Assembly: GCF_040802235.1 (NCBI RefSeq)
Contig: NC_133166.1
Location: forward strand, 114,528,991 to 114,592,990
From: Manis javanica
Lineage: Eukaryota; Chordata; Mammalia; Pholidota; Manidae
Length of the DNA: 64,000 nt
Reading direction: 5' to 3'
The notes beneath the pieces were generated by a model that saw nothing but the letters and a program-made list of their open reading frames with translations, ran no database searches and was not told the DNA's origin. The translations under genes were made by a program, and so were the position numbers. Positions within the stretch are counted from its first letter, which is position 1; every line of letters begins with the position of its first letter. This document shows positions 11,537 to 26,574 of this stretch, one piece after another.

Positions 11537-11556
11537 CCTCTCACTTCCTCCTCCGC
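11537..11556 (-). promoter_or_regulatory. TBC1D10C: ETS/PU.1-type site near TBC1D10C start
   Basis: On the minus strand the sequence reads GGAGGAAGTGAGAGG, a purine-rich ETS core as used by PU.1 in leukocyte promoters. It lies about 300 bp upstream of the coding start. The role is inferred from the motif and the gene's known lymphoid expression. Confidence 0.35.
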
Positions 11557-11964
11557 AGCAGCTTCAGCAACCCGCTGGGGGGGGGGGGCCTCCCAAGTTG
11601 GGGGGGGTCACCCCTTCCTCTCTGAAGCTCTTCCGGCCTGCCCCAGTGCTCCTGGGCCATGGGCTCCTCCCACCCTCCCTGCGGGCTGGGTGGCTACAGG
11701 TTTGGGTTCTAGTGCTGGATGCCGTGGGCCAGGGCCTGCCAGAGGTAGAGGCCAGGCTGCCTCCGGTTTTGATGTTACCAGCATGTGAAACACTGGATTC
11801 CAATGAGAATTATGGTTTATTTAATGTTTGCTCTTCACAAAGTAATACTTTTAACATGCACACAATGTAGCATTATCATGCTACTTAAAAGGCAACAATA
11901 TACTCATTTACTGTGGAGTACAGGCAGTATGGATCAAAATAAGCTCCGAAGTTCAGCAGCAGGT

Positions 11965-12130
11965 GTCTGGGTCTGGTATTAGCGAATGTGAAGGCCGCAT
12001 ATTGGACCAGCCCCTCGCTGTCTCGGAGCCTCAGTTTCCTCTTCTGCACTTCGAGGTGTTTGGTTATCAATGGGCTCACACCACGCTCCCGCACCGGGCA
12101 GGGATTTGAAGAGCCGATTAGCCTCTGAAA
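11965..12130 (+). repeat. MIR-like fragment
   Basis: Contains 'tctcggagcctcagtttcct' preceded by a degraded MIR body, between TBC1D10C and the PPP1CA CpG island. Confidence 0.45.
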
Positions 12131-12448
12131 GAGAAAAACAACCTCTACAGTACTTCCGGCCCCATGTCCTCGGAACCGGCTGGGCAACTCCTCAAGGGCG
12201 GGGCCAGGCTCGACCCCGCCCCGCCCCAGGCCCGCAGAACCCGGCCCAAGCCCCGCCCCGCGGGCTGCCGCGTCCGCGGCGCCGGCGTCCGGCGGAGGCG
12301 TTAGAGCGCGGGGGCAGCGGCGGGGCGGGGCGGGCGCCCGAGGGAGGCGGGCCGGGGCGGCGGAAGAAGCCCAGGCCGGAAGGAGGCGGCGGGAGGGCGG
12401 GAGGCAGGAGCGGGCCCGGAGCTGCTGGGCCGGAGCGGCGGCGCCGCC

Positions 12449-15234
<2,786 letters not shown>

Positions 15235-15363
15235 CCTCTGGGAGCCTGCCCTCTGCCCCAGATGGTGGATTGTACAAAAATCACATGGCTGTGGGAGGTC
15301 ACACTGGCCCTTTGGGCCCACCTGTCACGGGGAACACAGAGCCTTGGTGTATTTTTTTTTTTT

Positions 15364-15369
15364 TTTAAT
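15364..15369 (-). terminator. RAD9A: Candidate poly(A) signal of RAD9A
   Basis: ATTAAA on the minus strand, inside the PPP1CA 3' UTR. Between the RAD9A stop (16114) and here I see no AATAAA or ATTAAA on the minus strand. If used, the two genes' 3' ends overlap by about 200 nt. The adjacent A-run could also be an internal priming site. Confidence 0.35.
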
Positions 15370-15549
15370 GAATCAATAAGCAGTGTCCAGTCCCCCAGGG
15401 CTCCGTCTGCCTGCACCTGTAGTGGCTGCAAGCAGGACCCTGGGGCTGAGGCTGCAGTTCAGGGCAAGCAGGGCCAGGCTGGGAGTCTCCAGCCTTGCTT
15501 GGCCTCACGGCTGGCAGCAGGATCCTGGGGCAACCCACCTGGTCTCTTA

Positions 15550-15555
15550 AATAAA
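15550..15555 (+). terminator. PPP1CA: Poly(A) signal of PPP1CA
   Basis: AATAAA about 315 nt after the stop codon, followed by a GT/CT-rich stretch. Implies a 3' UTR of roughly 340 nt containing an oligo-T run (15351-15366). Confidence 0.8.
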
Positions 15556-16113
15556 GGTCAAAGCTGGATTCTCACCACAGCCTCTGTCTCCCTTGTCCTG
15601 GCTTGGCAGCCCTTCTGCCCAGAGCCACTTTTGGGAGGGCAGGCTTGCTGGGCACAGAGTCCAGCCAGGGCAACCCCAGCTACATATGCAGGTCTGCAGG
15701 GCTCTTATAATTCCAAGGACCAAAGAACATTAAGAAAAATGTGTGCCCAGAATTTGAGGGATGCACAGATCATGATTGATTGGTAAAGACAGTGAATCAA
15801 CAGGGGCCAGCAGCCCCACAGTGATTTTTTTCCTTAGGGCGGTGGGCTTAGGAGAGTCAGGTGGCCAGCCCTAGGGACATGGTTGGAGTTTGGTCTGAGG
15901 CCCCGTGTGGACCTCTTGTCTGGTGGCAGCAGACATGATTAGTTGGAGGCTGTGCGGGGATGACAGGACCATTGCCAATTCAGGGTGGGGACCAGCTCAG
16001 CTCAGCACAGCCCACCTTCACCACATACCAGGGCAGAGGTCCAGCCTGGGGGGCAGGGAGGCTATGAACTCATCTGTTTGAGGGCCTCTGGACACAAACT
16101 AGGGTTTCTCAGT

Positions 16114-19100
16114 TCAGCCTTCTCCTTCGCTGTCCTCAGCCAGCACAGGACTGGGGCCCTGGGGGGAGTGTGCAGCAGCCAGGATGGAGCCGAAGAACAG
16201 TGAGCGGAACTGAAAGAACAGGAAGCAGAGTGTGTTCTGCAGCCTGCGCCTTCCTCCCTCCTGTCCCTGCCTCCACCTCCAGCCCCTACCTTCTTGGGTG
16301 GAGGAGTCCCAGGCACTGTGCTGGGCTCAGCTTCATCCTCATCCTCGTCCTCAGAGCAGGGGCTGGGGCTACACTTAGGCTGGGGACTCGGCAAGAGGGC
16401 GATGCAGGGCGGTGCCCGTGAGCCCTCACTGCCCGCAGTGGTTTCCATGGCAATCATGTAAGAGTCAATGTCGTCATGGACAAAGTCATCCAGGTGGGGT
16501 GTGCTGCGGGCAGAGACAGTGTCAGTGCAGAACAGGGAGAATAAAGGGGGTACAGAGGCCGGCCCCCACAGGGTGAGAGAGTCTGGCAGTGGGGAGGGAG
16601 GCTGTGACCCCAGTGATCTCGGCTCCACTATTTCCTCATTTGGAGAGAAGGGGATGCAGGCAGGACTTAGGTGGCGGCTTACTGGAGGGATAGGCCTGGA
16701 ATCCACTTGATCAGAGTTCAGGTAGGGGCCTGAGGGAGGCACCCTAGAGGCCAGTTTAGCTCAGCAGAGGGAGGGGAGCAAGTCCTGTGAGCTGGACCAC
16801 CGGAGCCCAAGCCCCAACCTTCCCAGAAGACAGAGCTGGAGAGCCTGGGGGCCCAGGGACATGCTGGGCGGGGGGCCAGACCAATCCTCTGCTTAAACTG
16901 CATGGGACCCATCCCCCCCAAACCAGCTGCCCTGCTTCCCCCCTACCCCAGGCAGTCCCCTGCTTCCCTGCAGCCCTAACCTCCTTGGCCCAGGGGGAGG
17001 CTGAGGGGAGGCCTTAGCCAGAGAAGGAAGCCGGCCCAACCCTGGGGACACATCCCTGGGTGGGAGCGGGGTCTGAGCACAGCTGACCAGGAAGGCCGAG
17101 CCGTGGTGGATGGAAGCTGTGAGCACAGGAAGTGTGTGCTGGGGGAGGCCCAGAGGCTGGAAGCAGCAGGCCGCGGAGTTGTGGGAGCCCTCACCTGAGT
17201 GCCTGTAGCAGAGGCGGCGGCTGGCGGAATCCTGGGGCATGCAGCTCCTGGCAGGGTGGGTCGGGCTCTGAGAGTGTGGCCAGGACAAAGTGGCCATCCA
17301 GCAGAGAGTCCCTGATAGCAAAGATGGCTGGCCTGGGCAGGTAGCAGGTCCCGGACAAGGTCAGAGCCCTTTAGTTCCTGGCATCCCAGAGCCCTCCCTC
17401 CCCTTTCCTGAGGCTGGGAATTACCTGCCCGGTGCATCGAAGTGAATGTTAAGAGGCAAGTTTGCTGACTCTGCAAAGCTCAGGAGCCCCTGGGAGGGGA
17501 CAGGCAGAGCAGTGAGGCCCAGGGGTGCAGCACAGCAGACTGGGTAGTGTGTGGGGCGGGGGGGAACCTTACCCGGAATTCTTTAAGGCAGAAAGTGATG
17601 GCTACCCCTTCCTGAGCCTGCAACTGCTGGAAATCCTCCTCCCCAATGCTCATCTCAGTCACCATGGCTTTGATGGCACTGTCTGTGGGGGCAGGAACAG
17701 AAGGAAGCCCAGCTCCCCCTAGCCCCCCCCCCAGCTGTGCTCCCCTCCCAGGCCACGTCCAGCTCCCTCACCTGCCTCCTCCTCCTGGTAGCTGCGCAGG
17801 ATGACCCTGCGACCATGGCCAATGCCCAGGGTGACTTCGGCCAGCGCAGGAGGGAAGGGCAGAACAGCCTCCCCCAGAACCCTGTGAGGACGGCACAGTA
17901 TGACATCCAGGGCTCAGCCTGCCCAGGGGCTTTGTTCTCAGAAGAGCTGAGGCAGGGCAGTGACCAGTGCCCAACGGACCCACCATGGACTAGCATGCCC
18001 CAGGGAGAAGGACAGTGTTCAGGTCACTGGTCCCTGTCCCATCAAAAGCTGCCTGGCTCCTGTAAGGGAGAAGCCCACGGCAAGGGACAGGAGACAAGAG
18101 CAAAGCCTAAGAAGGTGGCAGGAGGGACAGGCCGCCTGCACTCCGCGAAGGTGGGCAGGCAGCACCTGCCCATTCAGGTGGAAGCCACACCCACGCCGAC
18201 CCTGTAAACTCGGCCTTTAGAAAGAGCTTTAAATCCCTGCCTTTTAGGGATAAACACTGCTGAATATTTATAGATGAAATAACATCTGGAATCTGCTTGA
18301 AGACAATTTGGGACATGAGCTGACATCTGCTTTTATACATATTTGAAATGGTTCGTAAGAAGAAAAATAATTGTTCACTCAAAAAAAACAGAGAAAAAAA
18401 GAAATGGCCCTAAAATCCACATCTGAGACGGCCCTCCCTTTCCCTCTCCCCAAAGAAGCCCTGAGTGGGATCTCAACAAGACTCAGGAAAACAGACTGTC
18501 AGGATCCAAAGGACCTTCAGGTTTCCATGTCCCATGTTGCCCGCAAGAAACAGACAGATCTTGGGTTTATGCCAACACAAGTAGCACCCAGGATGGGGTG
18601 GGAGGGAGCCACTCCTCTCTGCGCTGGTGTTCGCCAGGGACCTCAGTCGCCACTGGGGTCACCCTCTCCTGGGCCCTGCACACTCCCTGGGTGCTCTGAC
18701 TGTGCAGAATGGCCCCACCCTACAGCTGCTGGTTCAGGCAGCCCCCCTGGACCATGACTTCCCTCCCTGGCCTCCTGAAGGCCAGAGCCCAGGCGGGTAG
18801 GAAGAGACTGGCTGCCCCGGCGGGAATACCCACAGGAGGACTTCTGAGCCTCGGAGCCCCAAAGCTTAAAGGCTGTTCAAGGCTGTTCAGCTGGAGACCT
18901 GCCTTCTACACGGGGAGTCAGAACGGGTCTGAGAGGCCGGAAAGCCAATCTAGACTTTAGGGTAGAGAACACAGGCCCCCGAAGACAGCGAGGAGCATGA
19001 AGCAGGGAGCACCCTGTCTCCACTCTCGCCTCTCCCCATAAAGAGCCAGGCAAGGGCCTGAGAGCAAACTGGGCTGGATGAACTTTTTGAAGTTCACAGA

Positions 19101-20688
19101 AACCCTGGAAGGACCTTCTTAAATGGACCCTTGAGGCCCAAAGAAGGGAGAGAGACACCTAAGGCTCAGCTTGCAGCCAGGGTACGCGCTCACCTTGCTG
19201 GGGCCCGGAGCACATGGGGGCACAGGGCTGGGTCGTAGACAGCCTGCAGGGATTCACAGTCCTGGAAGGACAGGTTGTGAGTCTTCCTCACCCCTGGACG
19301 GGCAAACAGGGTCTCAGTAGGCCTCACCAACCTCCACCCCCCTGGCCAGCCAGCTGCCCACTCACCATATCTGCAGTGCAGCTGGACCACCAGGTAACTA
19401 CTCTTTCCGTTCAGAGAAATGCAGCATTTCTCTACAGTCTTCTCCACCATCACCAGAGAGCGGAAGACGGACAGGAACGACTGAGTGGAGGGAACACAGC
19501 AGCCCAAAGCTGCACCTCTTCCAACCGGTGGTCCTGAACGTCCCACATAGGACCTAACCCATCAGGAGCTCAGCAGTGTCACGCCAGGACAGGAGTTCTC
19601 ACAACATGCAGGACACTCATGCCCTTCTAGGCCTTTGTTCATGCTGTTCCCGCCTGGAATGCCTTGAAATAACTGCCTACCTTTTCAAGGACCAGTTTGA
19701 ATGTCACCACTCCAGGTCCCTGGCAGAATCAACCACCCTCTCCATATCTCCCATTACTCTCTGTGGTTGTCTTCACTATGCCCCTCACTGCATTTTGCCC
19801 TGGACTGCTCCTGCATACATCTCTCCCCGCAGTTAGCATCTACTGAATGCCCCAAAGCCAAAGAAGATGCACTGTTGGTGGAGACTGTGGGGGCAGGGGC
19901 AGTACCACTGGTGAGGGAAGGGCCTCACCTTCAGCAAGATCTTACAGCGCAGGGGTTCCTGACCAGGAGTGGCCGCCTGGTACTGCTGGAAGAAGAGTGG
20001 AGCAAAGAGGAAGCAGGCATAGGCAGAGCGGGAGGAGTTCACCGTCCGGAGAGAAAGCTGGGCCAGGAAAAGCAGAAGAAAGGGATACGGTCAGAGGGCA
20101 CGGGCAGACCCAGCCCTCTAATCCACTTTTGCTCACACTTGGTCCAGCACCATCACCTGCTGAACTCCTCCCATCCTTCCAGGCAGCGGGTACACTCTCC
20201 ATGAAGCCCTCCCGGGGTCGGAGGCAGCACTGCTCCCACAGCAGGGTCCCTACACAGCCGTGAGCACATTCTGCCTTTGCCCCTAGTTACTGCCACCTGC
20301 CACTGGGCACTTCAGGGAGGGCAATTGCTCTCTATTTGTACAAGGGCCTGAGTTGATGGCAGGGGCAGGGCCCAAAGGGAAACTGCGCAGATAAATCTGC
20401 CCACAGGCATACTGCCTGGTGAAGGTGAGACTCGAGCCCAGCATAAGGCTCCCTTCCCTGTTGGAATCCCACCCTCCCCCATGCCCCAGCCCCTCACCCC
20501 GTCTTCCAGGGGCTCCAGGTAGAGCTCGTCCCCGATACGGGACAGGGAGTGGATGGCCTTGCCGAACACTGCGGGCAGGTGGGGAGAAACGGGAGTTACG
20601 CTGACGCCTCCGGCATTTACACGTGCCCCCGCCCCCCAGCCACCCCCAACTCACCTTTCACGTTGCCGCCCGTGACCAGACACTTCAT
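16114..20688 (-). CDS. RAD9A: RAD9A, 9-1-1 checkpoint clamp component
   Basis: Coding exons on the minus strand: 20688-20655, 20568-20498, 20057-19929, 19480-19366, 19293-19194, 17881-17772, 17682-17573, 17489-17425, 17332-17195, 16503-16290 and 16209-16114. They total 1182 nt (393 aa; human 391). The start is [11 protein letters not shown]. Residues 1 to about 270 form the PCNA-like clamp fold. The rest is the flexible phosphorylated tail, with PPPKKFRS (nuclear-localisation type) and the end EDSEGEG, whose serine (S389) aligns with human S387, a known site tied to TopBP1 binding. RAD9A joins HUS1 and RAD1 in a clamp loaded at damaged DNA that helps activate ATR. The linker coded by exon 9 differs from human more than the rest. 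The gene is convergent with PPP1CA. Confidence 0.97.
17882..19193 (-). other. RAD9A: RAD9A intron 5 (1.3 kb)
   Basis: The longest RAD9A intron. Apart from the L1-like fragment near 18.2-18.4 kb it appears unique. I see no extra exon that keeps frame. Confidence 0.6.
18200..18395 (+). repeat. Old L1-type 3'-end fragment
   Basis: In RAD9A intron 5. Phrases such as 'gaatatttatagatgaaata', 'catctggaatctgcttgaag' and 'catatttgaaatggttc' resemble an old L1 3' end with an internal deletion. Family assignment is uncertain. Confidence 0.35.
19590..19830 (+). repeat. L2 LINE fragment
   Basis: In RAD9A intron 3. Has L2 3'-region phrases: 'ggcctttgttcatgctgttc', 'ccgcctggaatgcctt' and 'tgaatgtcaccac'. 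Confidence 0.6.
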
Positions 20689-21210
20689 GCTGCCCCAAGA
20701 ACCGAGGCCGGGCCTGACCTGCAACGGGCTGAGTCTGGCTGCTGGCCCGGAGCGGGCCTCCGACCCGGCCCCGGCCCGCTGCTCCCTTCCAGGTCCCCAG
20801 GGCCGCGGTGGACGCGGGGGGCCTCTTCCCGCTCACCGCCCCCCTTCCCGCTCACCGCCCCTGCCTCATCATTGGCCCGCATGGCGCGCCTCCGTCACGT
20901 GAAAGAAACGCTCCAGACGCCGCCGTCACGTGACGGAGACGGTGGCGGTTTTGGGTTCTGGTCACGTGATCGGGAAGCGCCTGGAGCCTGGCAGGCTTTC
21001 TACTACTCACGGTCCGTTACCCGCCCCTGGCCCTGCCGCGTCCGCAGGGAGCCAGGCTGCTCTGCAGGGCCCACGGCGGCTGCGCACCGCGCGCGAGGAC
21101 TCGGAGGACGCGGCCCCAGGGCACCCGGTGCGGGGGAGGGAGCGCGGGACTCGCCTCCTGAGCTGTGCCGGCGAGCCCGCCCGGGCCGCTCATTGAGCAT
21201 GGATTTCCTT
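20530..21210 (-). promoter_or_regulatory. RAD9A: CpG-island promoter of RAD9A with three GTCACGTGA boxes
   Basis: CpG-rich block over exon 1 and its upstream flank, no TATA. Three GTCACGTGA sites (20894-20902, 20925-20933, 20961-20969) lie 206-281 bp upstream of the start codon. The motif is the extended E-box bound by USF and MiT/TFE factors. Confidence 0.75.
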
Positions 21211-22074
21211 GGGTGTCTGGGGGATACGAATCGAAGTAAGACAGTCCGCACCCAGTCGCGGCTGGGGCCTCGGACACAAGCAGCAGCCACCACCGCTAAA
21301 GAAATTAAAGCCACTTGCGGCAGAATCTCGGGGTGGTGACGTAGCTGTTCGTTCTGGCTCTGCGGCTGCTTCGTCAAATAACTTAAGATTATCCGGGTAG
21401 AAAGGTGTACCCAGCAGGAAAGGCGAGGCTAAAGGCCCAACGATGCTCGGCGCTTTGCCCCATGGGGAGAAAGGTGGGTCTGTGAGCTTTGCAGAGGAGT
21501 GGGGTCTGACAAATGATTAGGAGCACTAATGGGAAGCTGGCAACGTTTTTACTAGGTTAAATCATGCTTCTGTAGTCATTTTAAAAAGGCCCTGGGGCTG
21601 CAGGAGGAGGGGGTTTTTGTCAGGAGGGGAGGTCTTCTCTGGCTCTGGGTCTCGGTCCACAGGAGTGTAAAGTGGAAGGGAACGTCTGGGGGAACCCGAC
21701 CTGTAGTTCCCTGCTTCTCCCAAGTTCGGCAGTGATCTGAAAGGACCTCGGCATCCATGCACTCCTTAAGCGCTGGCTTGGGTTTGGCCTTGATCGTCTG
21801 TACGTGCGTGGGCCCCTTGCCCTCCAGTTCCTGGCATGCAATTCGGAACCGCACCTCGTTTCTCCCTCTCCCCCTCAGTTCCCCTCCCTTCCTGCTTTCC
21901 CTAGAGCGCCAGGGGAAGCCGTCCTTCCTTCCAGGGAGAGCACTGTAAATGGACTGCCTTTACGCAGACATCCTTGACAAACTACAGTCCTTCAGCAAGC
22001 CCTGAATGCTCCATCTCACGAACAGATGGCAGCTCTGCCATCACCCATCTCCACTGCCGTCATCCTGGTTCAGA

Positions 22075-22745
22075 CCACCATCATCTCTCACCTGGGGGAG
22101 ACAGGAGCTCTCAGCTGTCTCCTGCCTCCAGCCTGCCTCCTCCAGTCCACTCTCCTTTCAGCGCCAAAGTTACCTGCTTACAATGTCAATCGTGTCACAC
22201 CTCTCCCTTGTTTAGACAATCCAGTAGTTGCCACCTACTACGCTTGCTATAAAATCCATTTTCCTTCCCCTGAACCTGCGGGAGCTGGCCCGCCCACCTC
22301 CACCTGTGGCCTTCCTCCACAGGCATGCTGTCCCAGTCAGCTCCCTCAACCCCTGCATCCTTTGCCACTTCTGATCTCTGCACATACTGTTTCCCACCAC
22401 TTGGAATGTTCTTCCCCCTTGTCACATGCTGGCTTCTTCTCTTCCTGGGGCTCAGTTCCAGACGTCTGTCCAGAGACACCGGCTATCTCTGTTTCCCGCC
22501 CTACCACCATACTCTAGCTAAGCCCATACTCCAGGTTATCCACAGCACTCGCTACAATGCAAAATCATCTCATATGTGTCTGTGTATTTCACAGCTGTTT
22601 TCTCCACTGGTATGTCTGCCCCACGTGGGCAGGGACCATGTCTGTTTTGTTTGTTGTACCTCACACGGCCTGGCTCTCTGTCAGTGACCAATTAGCATGT
22701 GTCCAATGAGTAGATGTGTGATCAAAGGAAGCTGAGATGCCTTTG
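22075..22745 (+). repeat. L2 LINE 3' end
   Basis: About 670 bp matching L2: 'cactgccgtcatcctggttc' to 'aaatccattttccttcccc', 'tgcacatactgtttccc', 'ggaatgttcttcccccttg', 'gggcagggaccatgtctgtt' and the degraded 'gtgtccaatgagtag' tail. Confidence 0.75.
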
Positions 22746-23284
22746 AATCGCTCTTAGCATGGTGCAGTGATGAGGGAGACAGATCAAACTCCCAACCTCT
22801 GCCCGTGTCCCTCCCTTCCCTGGACAGTAGCTGTCCTCTCAACGTTCTGTCAAAAAAGAAAGGAGCCTAGCATAGCTCTTCACTCCCTCACCTTTCCTGT
22901 CTCTGGCTCTCCCTTTCTTTTTATCCCGCTGTTAAGTTAGCACGGCCACCACGCCTCCCCCACCCCCGCCCCCATCCGTTACCTGAGCAGCCCTATGAGA
23001 ACAGGAGACAGATGCCGGAGCACCCTGCAAGGCAAGGCGGGGACGCTGTGGATAATCACACAGCCACGTGTGCCTGCAACACCTATGGGACTGTAGGGTC
23101 CAGTGGCTTTGAGATCTTTCAAGCCGGGCCCTGTGGGGAGGGAGAGGGAGGCATAAACTCTAGAACTTTTGAGTCTTCAGACACACAGACCTGCCAATAG
23201 CTGGAAGTCACCTGACCCTTCAGAAAGGGCTCAGACACCAGAAAGGAGCCTAGAGCCGGGGATCAGTGGCCCTCGGTTTCTACA

Positions 23285-23415
23285 CGCACTCACGACTGCA
23301 AAAGTCCCTCCGTGACTCTGCGGCTGTTTACTCATCTGTATAATGTGGTTGGTGGCATGAATATGTTCACTGAGGTCCCTCCAACCTTGATGTGCTGTGA
23401 TCCCAGAAGGGCCTC
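23285..23415 (+). repeat. MIR SINE fragment
   Basis: Shows the MIR 3' half: 'ctcatctgtataatg' then 'gaggtccctccaaccttgat'. Confidence 0.55.
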
Positions 23416-23679
23416 TGGCTTCCCTGGACTCCTAATCTGGCCACAGCTCTGGAAGGGAGCAGTAACTGGCCGTCCTACTTCCCCCGGCTGTGGTGCTGGA
23501 AGGGAGCCTCTCCAGACTTGCAATTGGCATAGCCAATAATGCCTTTGAGGTCCAGAGGGAAGATGAACAGTGAGGGATGAGGGCCTCGCAACTGTTGGGA
23601 AAGGGCCAGAGATGACTATAGGGACCCAAAGATGATACGGGGGCTGTACCAGACGTCAGGAGACCTGGGTGTACTCCAT

Positions 23680-23770
23680 GCGATAAAGGTCTTCCCTGAT
23701 AAAACGGGTTGGATGAGATGCTCTCTCAGGATCCAACCCCAAATTCTTGCAGTCGTCACCATACCACTGT
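23680..23770 (+). repeat. MIR-like fragment
   Basis: Short stretch with 'gggttggatgagatgctctc', as in the MIR 3' half. Weak. Confidence 0.35.
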
Positions 23771-24419
23771 GGAGGGGGTCCTCCTACAAGTCCAGAGTAT
23801 GTAAGTCTGTGGGAATGTGGGTGGGGCAGGTGGAATGAGGGAGGTGGTTACCATTTCAAGCTTTTAAAATAATTACCTGTCAAGAAATTTCTCTTCAACC
23901 ACCTCTTCTCATCCAACTGGTTAGTTTGAAATTGCAGAAGTCCCCAGAGTTGCCATTCATGTGTTCCACACATATTAGACACACTTTTCAAAGTTCAGAA
24001 AAGAGAGTACAGGACAAAAATCCCTGCTCTCATGGGCTTCCGCTCTGGTGAAGAGAGACAGGCCCAGGGAATGGCACGCACGCAGGCTTTCCCAGAAGTC
24101 TGCTGAATCCGAGTCTGCTCACACAACATGGCGCTTGGGGGTTACTCTGGGGTGACTGAGCTGGCTAGGGAGCGCCCAGCTGGTGGGGCATTACTGGCCC
24201 CCCTGGAATGTGTTTGTGGCACACCAGGTGTCCCCTGTCCATAAAGGTAATCCCCACCCAGGCATTTCTTTTCCCCTGCCATTTCTCCCAGCAACCAGAG
24301 CAGGCTTGGCTCATAGCAGGGGCTTAATGAGCCTGTATGGAATGACTACAGTATGGGATTCAGAGAGGTTGCAGGACTTAAACCCAGGTTCTCGGTTGAG
24401 GTGGACAATGGGGTGCTAG

Positions 24420-24590
24420 GTGCCAATGTGGTTCCACTTTCGAACTGATGTGTTGCTTATACTCTCTGAGCCTCAGTTTCCTCATCTATGAGTTGGGGGA
24501 GGAGTCCCTACCTCAAAGGTCTGTGTGAGGACTCACTGAGTCAGTGTTTATGCAGCTCTCAGTACATGGCCAGCGCTGCTGCTGTTACGG
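24420..24590 (+). repeat. MIR SINE
   Basis: Good MIR core: 'ctctgagcctcagtttcctc' then 'atctatgagttggggga', 'ccctacctcaaaggtctgtg' and 'gaggactcactgag'. Confidence 0.7.
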
Positions 24591-25099
24591 CTGTGTCCTA
24601 CCACTTCTGGCTCTGGAGTGTCAGGGTCAGGACTGGGGACAAGATAAATCATTTATGTGGACAGAGCCAGGGTGAATCCACACTAGGAACTCCTCAGGGA
24701 GGGGGGGCGTCCCCTTCGCCCAAGGGAAACATTAGAGAGAAAAGGCTTGGAGGCCAGAGCAGGGGAAATACTCTGAGGACTGGCTGGGGGCAGAGGTCAG
24801 CCCTGGAGGAGGAATGGGAGGGGCTGGGGCCGCCGCCACGTGCCTGCCCCTCTGGCCTGGGCCTCTCTGCCTGGTGTGGAGAATGTGAGTCCTCACTGTC
24901 CTTGCGAGCTGCCAGAGGCTGATGTGAGGTAGTGGCTGGGCCCATGCTGCCGGAACCCGTGCACAGGCTGGAGACCAGATCTCCTCGGTCTGCAGGGCCG
25001 GAGACGGTGGGGAGAGGGGCTGGGATTTTTTAAACCCACAGCAGGGATGGGAAGCTCAGGCTTGTTCACCAGAACCTGGCATGCTGGAGTTACAGGGCC

Positions 25100-25275
25100 C
25101 CTCGGAGCGCAAGTGAGGTGAATTCAGGACAAATCAAAGGCAGCGCACTTCACCCAGCAGGGGAGGACACCGATGGAACTCATTACCCCAAGATGTGGTC
25201 TCAGCTGGAAGTATAAACAGCTTCACAAAAGGTTTAGATAAATCCGTGCATGACAGCTCCATTCATGGTTTAGCA
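25100..25275 (+). repeat. L3/CR1 LINE relic
   Basis: Phrases 'gatggaactcattacc', 'aaaaggtttagataaat' and 'tccattcatggt' match the conserved 3' coding end of the mammalian CR1 family L3, one of the oldest repeats in mammals. Confidence 0.5.
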
Positions 25276-26574
25276 GAGGAAGAAGGCTGGGGCCTGCCGG
25301 CCGTGGGCATCAGGGAGGCACCCTGGCCTCCCTAGGACCACCCCGCAGGGCCCCTGCCAGCGGCAGGCTTCCAGCCCCAGGGAACCAGGAGGCAGTGTTG
25401 GGACTGCTGCCCGCTGCAGGCAGCCTGAGTCCCTGGGCCCTTGCCTCCACACCCTCAGCGCTCACCGTCCACTGGTGAGACACGGATTCCACCAGCTCTG
25501 TGGAAAGCGTCTGGGCCAGGCTGTCCCCTGAGGGACCAGCAGGGGGAGACAGACACCGTGTCCACTCCGAGCTTTCAGACCAAAGACCAGGCTTATCTGC
25601 TTTGGGCAGAGCTAGCACGTGCCTGCTGGTGGGTGAGTTCAGCTTGGTGTCCAGCGCTGTGTTAGGCACCCAAGGAGAGGGACTGAGAAGACCTCCTCCC
25701 TGGTGGGATGGGCTTACTACCACCGGGGTCAGTGGGGGCGAAGGATCGGGGGAGACCAGGGAACTGGGGGCAGGGCAGAGCAGCTCTGGGGCCATCTTGC
25801 CCTCTGTCCTGGCAGAACCTGAGACCCTGGCGGGCAAGGTGTGGGTCTCTGCAGGTCCCCAGAGCATGTACACTAGGTGCTTCAGAAAACTCTGGTGAGA
25901 GCTCAGGTCCCACAGGCCTGAGCACCAGCTCCATAGCAGCCCCAGGACCAGGTGCAGGCCAGGTTGGCTCCCCCATTTCATCACTCACGTGCTCCTGAGC
26001 CCCTCTAGGTTCTCCCTAAGGTCTCTCTCCTCTGATCTCTCCTTTCTCTGCTCCACAACCCTTTGTACAGCTTCTAGGCTATGGAGTCCCTGTGTCATTC
26101 ACAAATTCTTCAGTGGTCAGCGGCTGAAGCTGATGTGTGCTCAGAGTGCGCTATTAAGGACCACCAGGTGGACCTTAGGGAGGGGCGAGCTTCTTGCAGA
26201 GAATGGCCCGAAAACCCAGAACGGTCAGCCCCTCACAGCCAGACTCCATGGGCTCCTCTCATCTCTTCAGAGCTCTCTGTGCTCAGAGTGTCTGTCCTTC
26301 ACTTCCAGTCCTCCTTCCACACACTGAACCCCACATGGAGGCTGGCTGGGATGCAAAGGCAAAACCCAGGAATGACTTATCCCTGGAGGAGAGCGACAAA
26401 TGGCCCAGTTCCAGAACTCTCTAGGGTGCCCTAGGTGGTGAATTAGACGGCAGTGACGGGACAGGCTTCAGGAGGAAGGCAGAAGCAAAGGAATGGAGAA
26501 GGTGCAAGCATGTGGGCATGGGGGCCTGCAAGGGGAGGTGGCATCATCAGCGGAGATGGAAGCATAGGGCATGA

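Noticed and set aside
25310-25984. 224-codon minus-strand open frame in the RAD9A-CLCF1 spacer
   Set aside because: No domain, signal or splice context is recognisable and the frame lies in GC-rich DNA. It is probably a chance frame.
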